From Pictodentalium vernedei (taxonomy: Eukaryota > Mollusca > Scaphopoda > Dentaliida > Dentaliidae), in NCBI GenBank assembly GCA_031216915.1, contig CM062294.1, forward strand, positions 163,263,455 to 163,327,454: 64,000 nucleotides of DNA, read 5' to 3'. Positions 1 through 12,350 of this stretch are shown here, in pieces. The translations under genes and the position numbers were made by a program. Position 1 is the first letter of the stretch, and each line of letters opens with the position of its first letter. Under the pieces are notes generated by a model, which worked only from the letters and a program-made list of their open reading frames with translations, was not told the origin of the DNA and did no database searches.

Positions 1-1409
1 TTAATTCATTTAAATTCTGCCTTTTTCTGTGTTTCGTTTTGAAACCGAGTATTCAGCCTATGGTTCTCTAATAAATTTGTTGAAAATTGAGCAGTTAAAA
101 ATAAGAGGATATATCTCTCTTCCCAACTATCTCATGGTTTTCTTGTTGTTTAGCAGTGACTTCTAAACATTAAAAGCAATAACAACCCTACCCCAACCCC
201 ACCCTTTCCTCAGCCCTGGAATCTATCCAACCTGAATTCACGATACACCTCCTTCTTTATAATTTAACGCAGAAATCAAAATCTTGTGTATGTGTGTGTG
301 TGTGGGGGGGGGGGGGGCGTGGGGGGGGGGGGGGGGGAGTCCGAATTCAAAGGACGTGCTAAGCTAAAAAATTAAAACAAGGTCTTTTAGGCCATATTTG
401 GATGGGGGCAGCCCAAACCCAAGAAATCTGGATCTGGACCCCTGTGCCAAACCGAAAGTAACGGGCCCCGGATTTCACACGGTGCTGTGCTCATGTCACT
501 GTCACACAAACAATCAAAGCCTAAATGGAGGTATGTAGCAACATACTACTGAGGGCAGTTGTCGGAAAGACATGACAAATTTGGAAAACTGGTACGGCAT
601 ATATTAATAAAATAATTTACGTCTCGACTACAATACATGTATATTTTATTTATTCACTAACGCGTTTTGAATAAGACTTGAGTTTTATTTTGAACCATCA
701 TCACGACTAACTGATATCCCAACTTCGTCAAAACACGCCTTCTGCAAAGGCAAGCCGTGAAAATTCAAATTTTACCTGTTCTCAAATGGACCGTCCCAGT
801 TACGTCACTTGTGCATTGTCGCATAATGGACGCTCTTCCGAAAATACACACAAATTCCCATAGAGAATTAAAAAATTCGTTCATATAGTTTTCGAGCTAG
901 CTAAAATCACAGAAACGTAACGACGGCGAAGTTAAATATATTACACGTAATCGGGAGCTGAAAACTAAAACATCTTTTCTTCATTTTGTTTTATTCCAGA
1001 GTTTATTTACCTTTGGGGGCTTATGGAAAGGACAGTCATACTTCAGGTTTTGAATTGATAAAAATTCAAATTGGCAACAGTGATGTCGAAAATAGTAGCG
1101 ATGATGTTCATCCTGTTCTTCAGAATTTCAAACGGCATAGGCATATTTAAGGAAATAAACAGAATATTATGAATGTATGTTTTATGCATTTAGTTTCGGC
1201 AATATATAACCTAACAGAATAATTTATATTAAAAACGGCTGAAAATGAGGAGTCTGTAGTTACTCCAAAGACACCAGTGGTAATGCCAGATATGTTTAAG
1301 GCAGAGAGAGATAGAGGTCGATTGGGGGGATTGATTCTGTAACTTCAATGCTTGTGGGGAGATTAATGGTCGGGATAAAAGTTTAAAGTGTAAAAGTCTT
1401 GGCGTGTCA
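1..1409. other. Non-coding stretch with poly-G tract
   Basis: No gene is supported here. A TG-rich and poly-G low-complexity tract lies at about 290-338. The short open frames have no recognisable domains. Confidence 0.6.
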
Positions 1410-1656
1410 TTAACCCTCTCACTGCCGCGCCCACTTTATCCATATATGGAGGACCTTTATGTACGCCTGTATACAAGGACGCTTAATCAAATTTATGACA
1501 TACTTGGAACTCTATCATCTGATTAATTGTTGGAAAGAGCTAACCGAGCCCTTTCCAACAATTAATCAGATGGTAGCTTTGATCTGCGCATACAAGAACG
1601 TATAGATAATTATCATAAAATAGTTGACAATAGTTGCTTTCGGCAGCGAAAGTGTT
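1410..1656. mobile_element. TTAA-flanked hairpin MITE (CCCTCTCACTGCCG ends)
   Basis: The element starts TTAACCCTCTCACTGCCG and ends CGGCAGCGAAAGTGTTAG, an imperfect inverted repeat. An internal hairpin has arms at about 1515-1541 and 1548-1573, built on ATTAATTGTTGGAAAG and its complement. It has no coding capacity. TTAA plus CCYT ends suggest a piggyBac-type non-autonomous element; that class call is an inference. Confidence 0.55.
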
Positions 1657-1660
1657 AGTC

Positions 1661-1871
1661 CTCTACCTTACATAAAAAGCAGACGACACTTGCAAACAAA
1701 ATTATTGAATAACTATGTTTTTCATATTTTATGACTCCTCATTGCAGCGAGTTCGTTCCAATGAGAGACCTAAGCTATGTTTTCGAGGTCAAAAATAAAA
1801 AAAATAATGAAATGGTAATTCTCCTGACCAGCCCTGGCCAGTTTTTGGTCTTTACATTGGGTAAAGGTTGA
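1661..1871. mobile_element. Diverged family-A palindromic MITE
   Basis: A diverged copy of the family best seen at 3217-3467 and 63493-63743. It keeps the AAAGCAGACGACACTTGC end, a degraded central palindrome (GAGTTCGTTCC) and the closing TTGGGTAAAGG. Confidence 0.5.
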
Positions 1872-2142
1872 ACGGTTCATCGTGTAAGGTTTATCTGGAT
1901 TTGAGTGATGACTTAAGTCAGACTGGGGTGAACTTTGTAAGACCCAGGAAAAGTGGCTCCATATTTCTCGCAAACTACAGTTACTCAAATCTATATTTTC
2001 GTCTACCATCAAACAGTCGAGAGAAACATTGTTGGAAATGGGAAATAAAATTCGAATATTATAGCTTGAAAAGCTTATCCAGATATTAGTACAGGTCTTT
2101 GCGATGAGTTAGTACGTGACCAATTCAGCGCTTTGGACAATA

Positions 2143-2366
2143 TTACCTAACCTGAAAAGCAGACGACACTTGCAAAAATAATTCTTGAATAACTAATTTT
2201 TTTTATTTTTTGTCTCAAAAACATAGGTTATGACCCCTCGTTGGAACGAGCTCGACGAGCTCGTTCCAACGAGGGGTCATAACCTATGTTTTTGAGACAA
2301 AAAATGAAAAAAATAATGAAAATTAATTGGCGATTTTTGAGAATAGCGCTGGCCGGTTTTGGCCGT
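2143..2366. mobile_element. Family-A palindromic MITE
   Basis: Carries the family-A end (TTACCTAACCTGAAAAGCAG) and a near-perfect long palindrome around GAGCTCGACGAGCTC, with arms reading ACATAGGTTATGACCCCTCG. The far end GCTGGCCGGTTTTGGCCGTTA is truncated before AAGGGTTAA. Confidence 0.65.
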
Positions 2367-2391
2367 TAGCCAACCTCACAGTTTGGATGAC

Positions 2392-3019
2392 ATTGCTCGT
2401 GTAGCCATAGAATGGCAGATGGTGGAAACAGGTGTTGGAAGCTGTATGAAATCTAATATTCATACTCCACAAGATTCATCACATGTTCAGCATGCACAAT
2501 CCGCTACTGCAGTTCAAGAAAAAAGTTAACTATCCATGATGACAAAAGCAATGCTAACTTTATTAACAGATGACAGATAATCAAGGATGGTAAGAAATTA
2601 TAAGAATGTGGTAAGAAATAAACCACAAAACCTACCAAATCCGGAAAAATAGTTTGCTATGAATGTGGAAAAGAGGACCATTTTCGGTGACAGCGTTGTA
2701 AAAATAAATTTTCTATAAATGTTGAGAACGTGGACATATTAAATTGCATTGCAGAAAAAAAATTATAATCCTGGAAACAAAAGGTAGCCGAAGTTTCGCG
2801 TCCAAAATCAGCATCAGAACTGCAAAAGTTAAGAGCAATGCAAATTTTCTACAGCTGATCCAGGCATGTCTTTGTATTGTATGAGTATTATTAATGGGAA
2901 CAAACTGGAACTTTTAGAGGATACTGGATCAGTTTATACATTTTTAAATTATGATACATTTAAAGAGCTGCATTATGATATATTTAAAGAGCTGTAAATT
3001 CCGAGTCAGGTGATAGCAT
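2392..3019 (+). pseudogene. LTR retrotransposon gag/protease relic, part 1
   Basis: Decayed frames read a CCHC-type zinc knuckle (CYECGKEDHFR at about 2656-2690, with a second C..GH...C partner to about 2756). Downstream is an aspartic-protease active-site block with LLEDTGS near 2910-2935. Together these indicate nucleocapsid and retropepsin of a Ty3/Gypsy-like element. Stops and frameshifts are frequent, and no LTRs were identified. The protease resumes after the MITEs at 3484 and again after the Tc1-like insertion at 5183. Confidence 0.55.
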
Positions 3020-3216
3020 TTAACTCCTAACCCAAAGTAACGGTCAAAACCGGCCAGCGCTATTCACAAAAAGTCACTATTCAATTCCATTATTTGTTTA
3101 ATATATGGCCTCAAAAACATAGCTTATGACCCTCATGGGAACGAGCTCGTTCAGCTAAAAATGAAACAAATTAATTATTCAAGAATTTTGTCTGCAAGTG
3201 CCATCTTCTTTTCGTG
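3020..3216. mobile_element. Family-A MITE, degraded
   Basis: Shares the outer arm (AACGGTCAAAACCGGCCAGC) and the TTATGACC...GAACGAGCTCG core with family A, but the palindrome arm is shortened. It abuts the intact copy at 3217. Confidence 0.5.
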
Positions 3217-3467
3217 TTAACCCTTTACCCAACGTAACGGCAAAAACAGGCCAGTGCTATTCTCAAAAATCGCGAATTAATTTTCATTATTTTTTCATTT
3301 TTTGTCTCAAAAACATAGGTTATGACCCCTCGTTGGAACGAGCTCGTCGAGCTCGTTCCACCGAGGGGTCATAACCTATGTTTTTGAGACAAAAAATGAA
3401 AAAAAATAGTTATTCAAGAAGTTTGTTTGCAAGTGTCGTCTGCTTTTCATGTTGGGTAAAGGGTTAA
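3217..3467. mobile_element. Complete family-A palindromic MITE
   Basis: Bounded by TTAA on both sides, with inverted ends TTAACCCTTTACCCAAC and GTTGGGTAAAGGGTTAA. The centre is a long near-perfect palindrome around GAGCTCGTCGAGCTC. There is no ORF. It interrupts the LTR-element protease relic. The TTAA duplication with CCCTTT ends resembles piggyBac-type MITEs. Confidence 0.75.
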
Positions 3468-3483
3468 GTGAAGGGTTAATAAT

Positions 3484-3582
3484 AAATTTGATTCGGCCAA
3501 CGGGGATCCAATCAATATGTTTGGTACGGCAGATATGGAAATAGTAATTAATGGGACTCGATGCCGACAGAGAGTGTTAATA
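3484..3582 (+). pseudogene. LTR retrotransposon protease relic, part 2
   Basis: The frame resumes the retropepsin-like sequence (F-D-S-A-N-G-D...G-T-A-D-M-E-I-V-I-N-G) and runs directly into the Tc1-like element at 3583. The other half starts at 5183. Confidence 0.5.
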
Positions 3583-5180
3583 TACTACTCAATGTTTGCT
3601 AAGCTCCAAGTATATCCAACTACCTCTATTACGTTTTAGTTGAAATAGTGTAATGAAAAGTGTATATATTTTTTATTTAATTATATTTTTAAATCTTTAA
3701 TGATCTAAGTACAAAATTTAAAATTGTATTTGTGTTTGGCATTATTTTTTAGCTTTTGAATACGATAACCATGGACAATGGATATTATTGGTAAAAGAGG
3801 AAATCTTTCAATTTGCCAAAAAGTTGACGGAGCGAACTGGTATGGCTTCAGTATCGATTATGAAACCCATTACTGTTAACCACAGCTTGACAACGCCTTC
3901 TCATGCTCCCAATCAGGTTGCTGGTGGTCCTTTGTGGGATGGTGTAGCATTCTTGGACCAGCATTGCACCAAGCTCCTGGACACTTCTTGGCTGGACTGG
4001 ACGGGCTGAAATTGCAAGCTGCAACTCATTCCAGACATGTTCGATTGTATTGAGCTCGGGGGGGGGGGGGGGGGTCTTGCTGGCCAGCCCATACGCGCAA
4101 TCCCCTACCTCTGTCGGTACTCCCCGACAGCATGGGCAACATGAGGACGGGCATTATCGTCCATCAGAATGAATCTATCACCCACTGCAGCTGCATACAA
4201 TCTGACGTGGACATTCAGGATCTCGTCAATATACCGCTGTAAAGTCAATGTACCACGTTCAAGGACACAGAACTCTGTACGTCCATCCCTGCTGATGCTG
4301 CCCAGACCATGATTGATCCTCCACCATAGCGGTCATGCTCAGCAATGTTGGCTGCATGGAATCGCTCTCCTGGTCTTCTCCATACCCTAGAACGTATATC
4401 TGTGTGGTCTAGGCAGTACCTTGACTACTCTGTAAAAAGGACAGGTCGCCAATCTTCTCTGGTCCATCCAATGTGGTCCATGGCCCATTCATATCGTGCC
4501 TGGTGGTGGTTCTGGGACAGCGGAATGCGAATACATGGTCTTCTCGATCGGAAACCACTTTCCTGAAAACTTGCCCGGATAGCCTGCGTCGACACATGTA
4601 CCCCGGATGCATTCTGAATGTCACTGCGAAGCTGGTTTACTGTAGCAAAGCGGTTTCGGCGGGCCTGAATGATCAAAAACCGGACTTCAGTTTCAGATGT
4701 TGCCCTGTCTCTGCCACCACCATGCCATCTTACTGGTGAACCATACTGCTGAAATCTTGCCCAGGCTCTGGTGATCACCGTATGGTGCATACTAAGGGCT
4801 TCACCAACCTGACAATGGGTAGCCCCTTGCTCCACCATCCCTACAGCCCGCCACATTTCTGCTTCAGACAAATGTTTTCTTACATTTGCATTTGCCATAT
4901 TCAGTCATTAAATCACAAGGGTTTGTGTTGAAATGAAGATTGAATACCCTACACATGTCATGTACATGTAGACAGCACACGAATACATCATGGAGATTAA
5001 TGAGTACATGCTTTCCATGACTGTCACGAAAAGTCTGCCTGTTAAGAGAGCTAATTTAAGTACTGAGGACCATCTCAATACATTCCTCAATCATATCCAC
5101 CATAAATATCGCAAATATGTTACACGCAAATTTCACAATGATGTGTCAATTAGTTGGTGCTTAGCAAACTTTGAGGAGTA
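3583..5180 (-). mobile_element. Tc1/mariner-like element, copy 1
   Basis: Begins TACTACTCAATGTTTGCTAA and ends TTAGCAAACTTTGAGGAGTA, with TA duplications at 3581-3582 and 5181-5182. Three other copies share these ends (10306, 27956, 55599). The transposase lies on the minus strand. The element interrupts the LTR-element protease, whose frame stays open across the reconstructed TA site. Confidence 0.85.
3848..4898 (-). pseudogene. Tc1-like transposase, copy 1 (broken)
   Basis: The start is at 4898 (MANANVRKHLSEAEMW), giving the N-terminal helix-turn-helix region with GATHCQVGEAL. The frame is open to about 4425 and then breaks. The distal catalytic part is present only in shifted frames towards 3848. 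A poly-G run at about 4060 disrupts the region before the last catalytic residue. The DDE family cuts and pastes at TA. Inactive. Confidence 0.8.
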
Positions 5181-5182
5181 TA

Positions 5183-5420
5183 GTTAAAAGTGTCATCCAA
5201 CAATGTTTACTGGGAATGGATTATCTCAGAATGAATGGTGTTACATTGGATTCTATAGAATTAACTATGCCCATACAAGCCAAATCACGCTACTTAAAAT
5301 ATTTTCTGGTAGTTCAACTATTTATAGAGTGGCATTAAGTGAAATAGTGAACATACCAGCAGGTCCTAAGATGTTGGTGCCGGGTCATGTAAAAAAGACA
5401 TCTACGAATTTTATGTAATT
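5183..5420 (+). pseudogene. LTR retrotransposon protease relic, part 3
   Basis: Directly after the Tc1-like copy, one frame reads a retropepsin C-terminal LLGMDYL-type block near 5205-5230. A second frame then carries VALSEIVNIPAGPKML (about 5328-5375), typical of the Gag-Pol region after protease. It continues the relic at 3484-3582. Confidence 0.5.
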
Positions 5421-5462
5421 GCACTTATTTGTTTGAACCCTTACACACTTTCAGTTGTCAAG

Positions 5463-7986
5463 GCGTATTGGATGAGCGCATTTTAAATTCATCCCCATGT
5501 TAATTAAAGATGATGGATCGAGAATTACTGATACACACGAGATTCCGACCGAGCAAAAATCCCTTTACGAAAATCTATATTTCTCAAAATTACCTAAAAA
5601 TCAATCTCTTAATACAGGTGATATGTTTTGGACAAAAATAACCCCTTTCCTCATTTTTTCAGCAGTGACGAAAACGAATCCCCTGAAGGGCCCTTAACAC
5701 CTTCGAAAAGCTTAAATGCCCTTAAAACAATGCAAAAAACAATAAAAACTCCGGTTCTGATGGCTTTATAGCCAAGTTCTATATTTGTTTTCTGGAAAGA
5801 CATTGGCACTTATCTAGTCAATTCGCTGAATTGTGGCTACGGACTGGGACAACTTTCAATTACACAGACTTGGAATTATTACTTGTATACCAATACAAAA
5901 CAAATCAAAACGATACATAAAAAAAACTGGCGCCCAATATTCCTAATTAACGTAGATACAAAAATAGGACCAGCAGTAATTGCTAAGCGAATAAAAAGAG
6001 TTATTCCCAATTTAATTTCAGACACCCAGCTCTGCTTTATGAAGGGTCGTCAGATTGGGGAATGCACTAGATTAACTTTCGATTTAATTGCTAAATGTGA
6101 GAAACTAGACATTCCAGGCATCGTAGTTCTTATAGATTTCGAAAAGGCGTTTGACTCTCTGGAATGGACTTTTATACAAAAGACGATGGAATTCTTTAAT
6201 TTTGGACCCTCTACGATAAGGTGGTTTCAAAAATTTTACAGCAACATTTCTAGTTGCATACCTAATAATGGCCATTGTTCTGAAAGATTCAATATAGTAC
6301 GAGGCGTAAGACAAGGTGACCCTTTATCACCGTATCTTTTTATTCTTCGTGTAGATTACCTAATAAGTCAATACGCTGATGATTCCACTCTCTATTTAAG
6401 TGACGATACACTCTCTAGACAATGCCCTGAATATGATTAAACAATTCTCACTAATCTCTGGCTTAAGGGTTAACTTTGATAAAACGGAAGTCGTATGGAT
6501 AGGTTCAAAGCGGGGTTGTGGTGAAACACTCCCAACAAGCGAACAAGCCGTTTGGAATCATTCCAGATCATTCAAAATTCTGGGGATTGCATTCATTCTA
6601 TTTAATGATAATTATATACTAAATAATTATACTAACAAAATGCATAAAATTGAAAAATTACTAAGTGACTGGTCATTTAGGAACTTAACATCAATTGGAA
6701 AAAATACCTTCATAAAAACATTGGCTTTGCCAATTCTGACACATTGTCTTATGGTTCTACCAGACCAACCAAAAGAGATTTTTAACAAAATTCAAACATT
6801 TTTTTATAATTTCTTGTGGACTGGCGAAGTCGAAAAAATTAAATGTACCACTATTATTGGGCTTTTTGAAAACGGCGGAATCAAATGTCCGCATGTTGAA
6901 ACTTTTGATCGTGCTCTAAACATGATTTGGGTTAAGAAACTAGTGTGTTCATCCTAGTTGGCTGCATGGAAACTCTCATAATTAACGAATTAGAAGTGTT
7001 TGGAACTTACAAGCTTTGGCACTTACATAAAGAAGGTTTAAAAGTGGTTGGGAAACATGTGAACACATTCTGGAAGGTTATTCTTCTGTCCCGGGCTAAA
7101 AGCACCACAACTCCTGCAGAAATACTGGGTGAAACTATTTTCATAAATAATCAAACAAAATTAAACGGACGACCTTTTTTCAATAAAACTTGGTGTAATA
7201 AAGGTATTTACTTCGTAAATGACCTAGTATCTGAAAATAACGGCCTCCTAACCTTCTCTGACATCCCCAACAAGTATAACATCAACATCCCATTTACTGT
7301 GTTTCGGGGTATTATTAATGCATTACCCAAATCCAGGAGAACTACGATTAGATCCAATGAAAAGACGCACATTATTCAGGACAGAATTTTGACCTGTTCA
7401 AATGGACCAATAAAATCGCCCGAGCCTTTTAGATTAAGTTTTTAGAACTGCACACAGCACCTCCTCTTCAAACGCAGAATCAATGAAATCAGGTTTTAGA
7501 TAAAAATCGACGATACAGATCTACAAAGTTTGCATTTCAAAATAGTCCATAAAATTCTATACATAAAAACTTTATATATGCAAAAGCTCTGAAACGGAAC
7601 GGTGTACATTTTGTTGCAATACAAAGGAAACAATGCTTCACTTGTTTTTTTTTTTGTTCCGTTGTGAAAACAGTTCTTCTAAACTTTTCGGAACATTTGA
7701 GGAACAAGTGCGATGTTCAGTTTCCTTTAACCCCAGAATATGTTAGTTTAGGCAACAAAACCCCCATGCCCCTTCTAATAACTCAATACACTTCTATATT
7801 TTGATCTATAGAAAGTTAATTTATTCCTGCAAAATGGAAAAGAGTCCACCTACCTACAAAGGATTTATTGAACAATTAAAAAATTACAGATATCTTGAAC
7901 TCATATCTAAATATTCATACTTGAAAAAACGTACAAAAGAAATAAACTTAAGATGGGATACAGTCAGCTCTCTGCTAACTGGTTAA
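5463..7986 (+). pseudogene. LINE (non-LTR retrotransposon) ORF2 relic, 5' truncated
   Basis: Reverse transcriptase of the L1/Tx1-like group. Visible blocks are NWRPIFLINVDTKI (about 5926), FMKGRQIGE, the motif-A LIDFEKAFDS (about 6129), RGVRQGDPLSPYLFI (about 6300), and QYADDSTLYL (about 6370) carrying the FADD-type catalytic pair. The spacer between SPYLF and YADD is shortened, which points to an internal deletion. Thumb/connection sequence follows at 6400-7445, and a C-terminal lysine-rich block at 7801-7986. Frame changes at about 6400, 6945 and 7445 make it inactive. No endonuclease domain is visible. Confidence 0.85.
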
Positions 7987-8254
7987 CCTTTTTACATCTT
8001 TTGTGGATCGAGTCGCCTTGACCCTATGCCTAATATAACGTTTTTGAAAACATAATGAAGCCTGCTCAAAAATGTCAAAGTATTTTATTTTTATTTTTTT
8101 TTATTCCTCCTTCTGGGGCGCACTTCTTCCCCTCGGTGGAGCGAGCACGATGCGCTTGTTCCACTGTGGTATGTTGTTTGGGAGAGGGGGATTGAAAAGA
8201 ATCATGAAACTGTAGAGTGGTTTGCAATAGCCTTTACGTTGGGCAAAGGGTTAG
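7983..8254. mobile_element. TTAA-type MITE, diverged
   Basis: Starts TTAACCTTTTTAC and ends ACGTTGGGCAAAGGGTTAG, with a weak central hairpin around CCCCTCGGTGGAGCGAGC. A diverged relative of family A with no ORF. Confidence 0.45.
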
Positions 8255-8372
8255 GGTATCTCCTGTAACTTTAGGTTAATTCTATTCGATTAGAACATTA
8301 AAGTACAAAGTAAATGCATGTAATTCACTAGTTGATGTATAAAATGGCCTGGTCGGTGCATTTCTGGTCGTG

Positions 8373-8577
8373 TTAACTGGTTGAGGGCAAGATTATTTTG
8401 GTGGTCTGAACTTGGTGTTCAAAATCTGTTTTATGGCAAGTTATTGGAGAGTAGTTTCCACCGGCACAAAATAAAACAAATTTATATAAACAAATAGTAT
8501 TTGCGTTTGACGTTTGCTCCGGTACTCTCTTGTTTTGTGAAAGCCCTGATAGTGACTTCTAGCGCTCAACCAGTTAA
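8373..8577. mobile_element. TTAA-flanked MITE (CTGGTTGAG ends)
   Basis: Flanked by TTAA, with short inverted ends TTAACTGGTTGAG and CTCAACCAGTTAA. It is 205 bp long and non-coding. The end sequence differs from family A, so this is a separate TTAA family. Confidence 0.6.
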
Positions 8578-9123
8578 ATGAGGTCTCCCTCCACAAAAAA
8601 AACACATATCCAATTCAGAGCAGTCATTACAGACATTGTTATACGGTCTCAACTCAACCATTCCTACAATTTGGGCGAAATTGAGAGGTTGCCACAATCG
8701 AGTTTATGCACAACAACAGAAATGCACCGACGTAATCATATATTTGTACTTATATGCTCATACGATAAGCATCGCTAGCAAAACACAGACGGTAGTATCT
8801 CACAACATCATACTTTTGACACTCCCTTCTCTATAGTGCGGCTTCAAAGGAAACCAGATACCACTACAAAGGAATAATTAACTTTGCTATTTTTGTGTTA
8901 TGTAAAATAACTTTCTGTGAATTTTATCGATAGAAAAATTTACTTTTGCTTGTAAATAAGAACCTAAGATCTGAATAAAAAAAAAATGAAAAAAGAAGAT
9001 CGGTAAGAGGTAGACAAGATGCAGAAACAGAAAAGGCAAAGACAAACGAAGTTACAAAGAATAAAGAAGCTGAATTCCCGAGAACAGGATTTATACCGTA
9101 GCCACAGTTGGTAGCTCATAAAA

Positions 9124-9435
9124 ATGAGAAACAAAATCTGCTATCGGAATGCTTTGGAGGACATGAGCACATCAAACGCAATATTGCTTGCAGCTCCTGA
9201 CTTATCTGCAGAAAGTGAATCTGAATTTGATGATGATGAGGATGAGGATGTTGATAATGAAGATGAAGATGATGATGTTAATGGTGATGAAGACAGCGAA
9301 GGAGGATCACTCTACAATGCCTAACTAACTGAACGGACTGACAAAATCGGAGACCCGATTGGCAATCATGTGTTGGAAAGCCAAAGTCCTAGACCACAAA
9401 GAGGGAGGCATTCACCTTCGTATTTGCAAGACTAT
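9124..9435 (+). other. Short acidic ORF, uncertain
   Basis: The 66-codon frame at 9124-9324 is rich in Asp/Glu (DDDEDEDVDNEDEDDDVNGD). Another frame reads RPQRGRHSPSYLQDYV near 9388-9435. Such a basic tail is common at the end of LTR-element pol proteins. There are no further domains, so this may be a retroelement fragment or chance. I do not assign a function. Confidence 0.25.
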
Positions 9436-10305
9436 GTGAGTATTAATAACTGAGCTTGACAAACTAAATCCATTTTTTTTTGTAAAACACACAACGTTGT
9501 GTCGTAAAGGAGAGGGTGGGTATAGTGGCACGTGAATTGGGTTCTGCTGGTGAGAAAGTGGATGCGAGTCAGTGTGAAGAGCATTGTTTGTAAATACCAG
9601 ACAGTCAGAACAGTTTTAAAACTCCAGAATACAAGAATATGAGTAAGTTCTTTTCCGGAACTTCGAATGGAATGGTTCAAATGGAATGGTGTGAGTGAAA
9701 AGACGCGGTTGACGTCCAAGGGAGTTTTTCAAAATGAGAAATATCAAAATTGTAAATAATGTATTTGAAAATAAATCTAACGAAGTATGATTAACAGCTT
9801 AATTTTTGGTATCAGTAAGTGTTACATTACAAATAAGAGAGAGTCGATATCCAAGACTCCAATTGAAAATGACCTGAAGGGGAAAATTATTTGGGAATGT
9901 CAACCCCCATAAACCCACTTAACAACACCCGTGGGTACCAACAGAAGTGCAGAGGAAGGTATAAATCTACAGAGGATATTAGTCCGTTATCTATAACATA
10001 CTTCATAATTCGATTTCCTTGATTACAGATAGCAAAAGCTAAACGAGAACCAGACCGGGAGCTAGAGGAGGGGGGGGGGGGGGGGAGACGATGCTGGATG
10101 AGGATTTGAGGCGGCTCGGCCACCATGACATGTTTGAAGATAATGTTTGCTGACCATCAAAAAAATTGTTGGTTGCTCGAATATCAAGATTTTCTGTGAA
10201 ATCCGCTTTTGAAGAAATGTTTACCATTTAAGGAAACCACAATTTTCGATATGGAAAAATATCCTTCTGTTTCAAATACCTGTTATATGAAAGTGCTCGT
10301 TATTA
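9436..10305. other. Non-coding stretch
   Basis: No gene is recognised. It contains a G-tract microsatellite at about 10068-10086. Confidence 0.5.
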
Positions 10306-11856
10306 TACTACTCAAAGTTTGCTAAGCACAAAATATTTGGCACATCATTGTGAAATTTTCTTGTGACATATTTGCGATATTTTTGGTGGATATGTTTGAG
10401 GAATGTATTGAGATGGTCCCCAGTATTTACATTAGCTCTCTTGACAGGCAGATTTTTCGTGACAGTCATGGAAAGCATGTACCTCTTGATTTCCATGATG
10501 TTTTCGTGTACTTGTACATGTACATGACATGTGTAGGGTATTCAGTCTTCATTTCAACACAAACCCTTGTGATGTAATGATTGAATATGGCCAATGCAAA
10601 TGTAAGAAGACATTTGTCTGAAGCAGAAATGTGGCGGACTGTAGGGATGGTGGAGCAAGGGGATACCCATCGTCAGGTTTGCGAAGCCCTTGGTGTGCAC
10701 TATATGGTGATCATCAGAGCCTGGGCAAGATTTCAGCAGTATGGCACACCAGTAAGACGGCATGGAGGTGGCAGAGACAGGGCAACATCTGCAGCTGAAG
10801 ACCGGTTTTTGATCATTCAGGCCCGTAGGAACCGCTTTGCTACAGCAACCCAGCTTCGCAGTGACCTTCAGAATGCATCCAGAGTAAATGATTCGACGCA
10901 GACTATCCGGGCAATGTTACACGAAGTGGCCTCCTATGTATTCGCATTCAGCTGTTCCAGAACCACCACCAGACCCGATATGAATGGGCCATGGACCAGA
11001 GAAGATTGGCAACCTGTCCTTTTTACAGATGAATCAAGGTACTGCCTAGACCACACAGATAGGCGTTCTAGGGTATGGAGAAGACCAGGAGAGCGATTCC
11101 ATGCAGCCAACATTGCTGAGCATGACCGCTATGGTGTAGGGTCAATCATGGTCTGGGCGGCATCAGCTGGGATGGACGTACAGGGCTCTGTGTCCTTGAA
11201 CGTGGTACATTGACCGCACAACGGTATATTGATGAGATTCTGGAAGTCCACGTCAGATTGTATGCAGGTGCAGTGGGTGATAGATTCATTCTGATGGACG
11301 GTAATACCCGTCCTCGTGTTGCCCATGCCGTCGGGGAGTACCGATAGAGGTAGGGGATTGAGCGTATGGACTGGCCAGCAAGATCCCCTGAGCTCAATCC
11401 AATCGAACATGTCTGGAATGAGTTGCAGCTTGCAATTTCAGCCCGTCCAGTCTAGCCAAGAAGTGTCCAGGAGCTTGGTGCCATGCTGGTCCTAGAATGG
11501 AACAACATCCCACAAAGGACCACCAGGAACCTGACTGGGTGCATGAGAAGGCGTTGTCAAGCTGTAATTAACATTAATGGGTCTCATACTCCATACTGAA
11601 CCCATACCAGTTCGCTCCGTCAACTTTTTGGCATATTGAAAAATTTCCTCTTTTACCAAAAATATCCATTTTCCATGGTTATCGTATTCAAAAGCTAAAA
11701 AATAATGTCAAACACAAATAAAATCTTAATTTTTGTACTTGAATCATTAAAGATATAACTAAATAAAAAATATATACACTTTTCCTTACAATAGATCAAC
11801 TAAAACTTAAAACAGGTAGTTGGATGCAATTAGTGCTTAGCAAACTTTGAGTACTA
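10306..11856 (+). mobile_element. Tc1/mariner-like element, copy 2
   Basis: Begins TACTACTCAAAGTTTGCTAA and ends CAAACTTTGAGTACTA, with TA at 10304-10305 and 11857-11858. It is in the opposite orientation to copies 1, 3 and 4, with the transposase on the plus strand. Confidence 0.85.
10587..11599 (+). pseudogene. Tc1-like transposase, copy 2 (broken)
   Basis: The start is the ATG at 10587 (MANANVRRHLSEAEMW). The N-terminal paired-type HTH is followed by GRDRATSAAEDRF and the first catalytic Asp in LFTDESRYCL (about 11021-11050). A frameshift or deletion near 10905-10930 removes part of the linker, and another near 11160 moves the second Asp (LMDGN) and the last block (SPELNPIEHVWNEL, about 11387-11428) to other frames. 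The stop is at 11597-11599. Inactive. Confidence 0.85.
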
Positions 11857-12183
11857 TAGAATATGACACTCTAGTAGTCATGTACACGAAAGAATTTCAA
11901 TTATTATTATTATTTTGAAGATTACTTTCATTTAACGAAAGTAATTCTTTGAAATAATAATAATAAACGGACGTTTACGACCCGTTTCGTCATTATAGTT
12001 TCAAGGAAGTATCTTGAGTTAGGCTTCAAGTTCGCACTGGTGAACAACAACCGGGGGATAGTGTCGGGAATGTTTAACTCTCGCCCAACCATGTCAGAAA
12101 ATTTTGAGATTCTTGCTTCCAGCTTATGAAAACTGATTTATTGACAATTTTTTAGTTTGAAAGGAGAATTTACTTCAACTTAC

Positions 12184-12350
12184 CAGACATTCCGTCACTC
12201 TTTGAGTATCGGAATTGTGGAAAGGGTGCAGTACTGTCATAAGGACAGCCTAATGGCAAGTGCTCAGAATACTCGCTTACTATTAGCCACTGCAGGTCGT
12301 TAGGACAGCCATCCCAGTCATGACTGATATAAAAACGTCGAAAAGGGACC
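12184..12350 (-). CDS. Host gene exon (C-terminal part of extracellular domain)
   Basis: The minus-strand reading gives a 167-bp exon with acceptor TATCTTTCAG before 12350 and donor GTAAGTTG after 12184. It encodes RRFYISHDWDGCPNDLQWLI followed by a GCPYD segment. It begins with one base that completes the split codon left by the exon at 25248-25420. The text continues the same extracellular domain (an aromatic FYI strand, then a Gly-Cys-Pro-Asn-Asp turn). It ends in phase 1, so a further downstream exon is expected at lower coordinates or outside the window; I did not find it. The protein name is unknown to me. Confidence 0.72.

Noticed and set aside
11129-11410. Minus-strand ORFs over the Tc1-like copy 2
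   Set aside because: Antisense shadows of the transposase; the same ones appear opposite the other copies.
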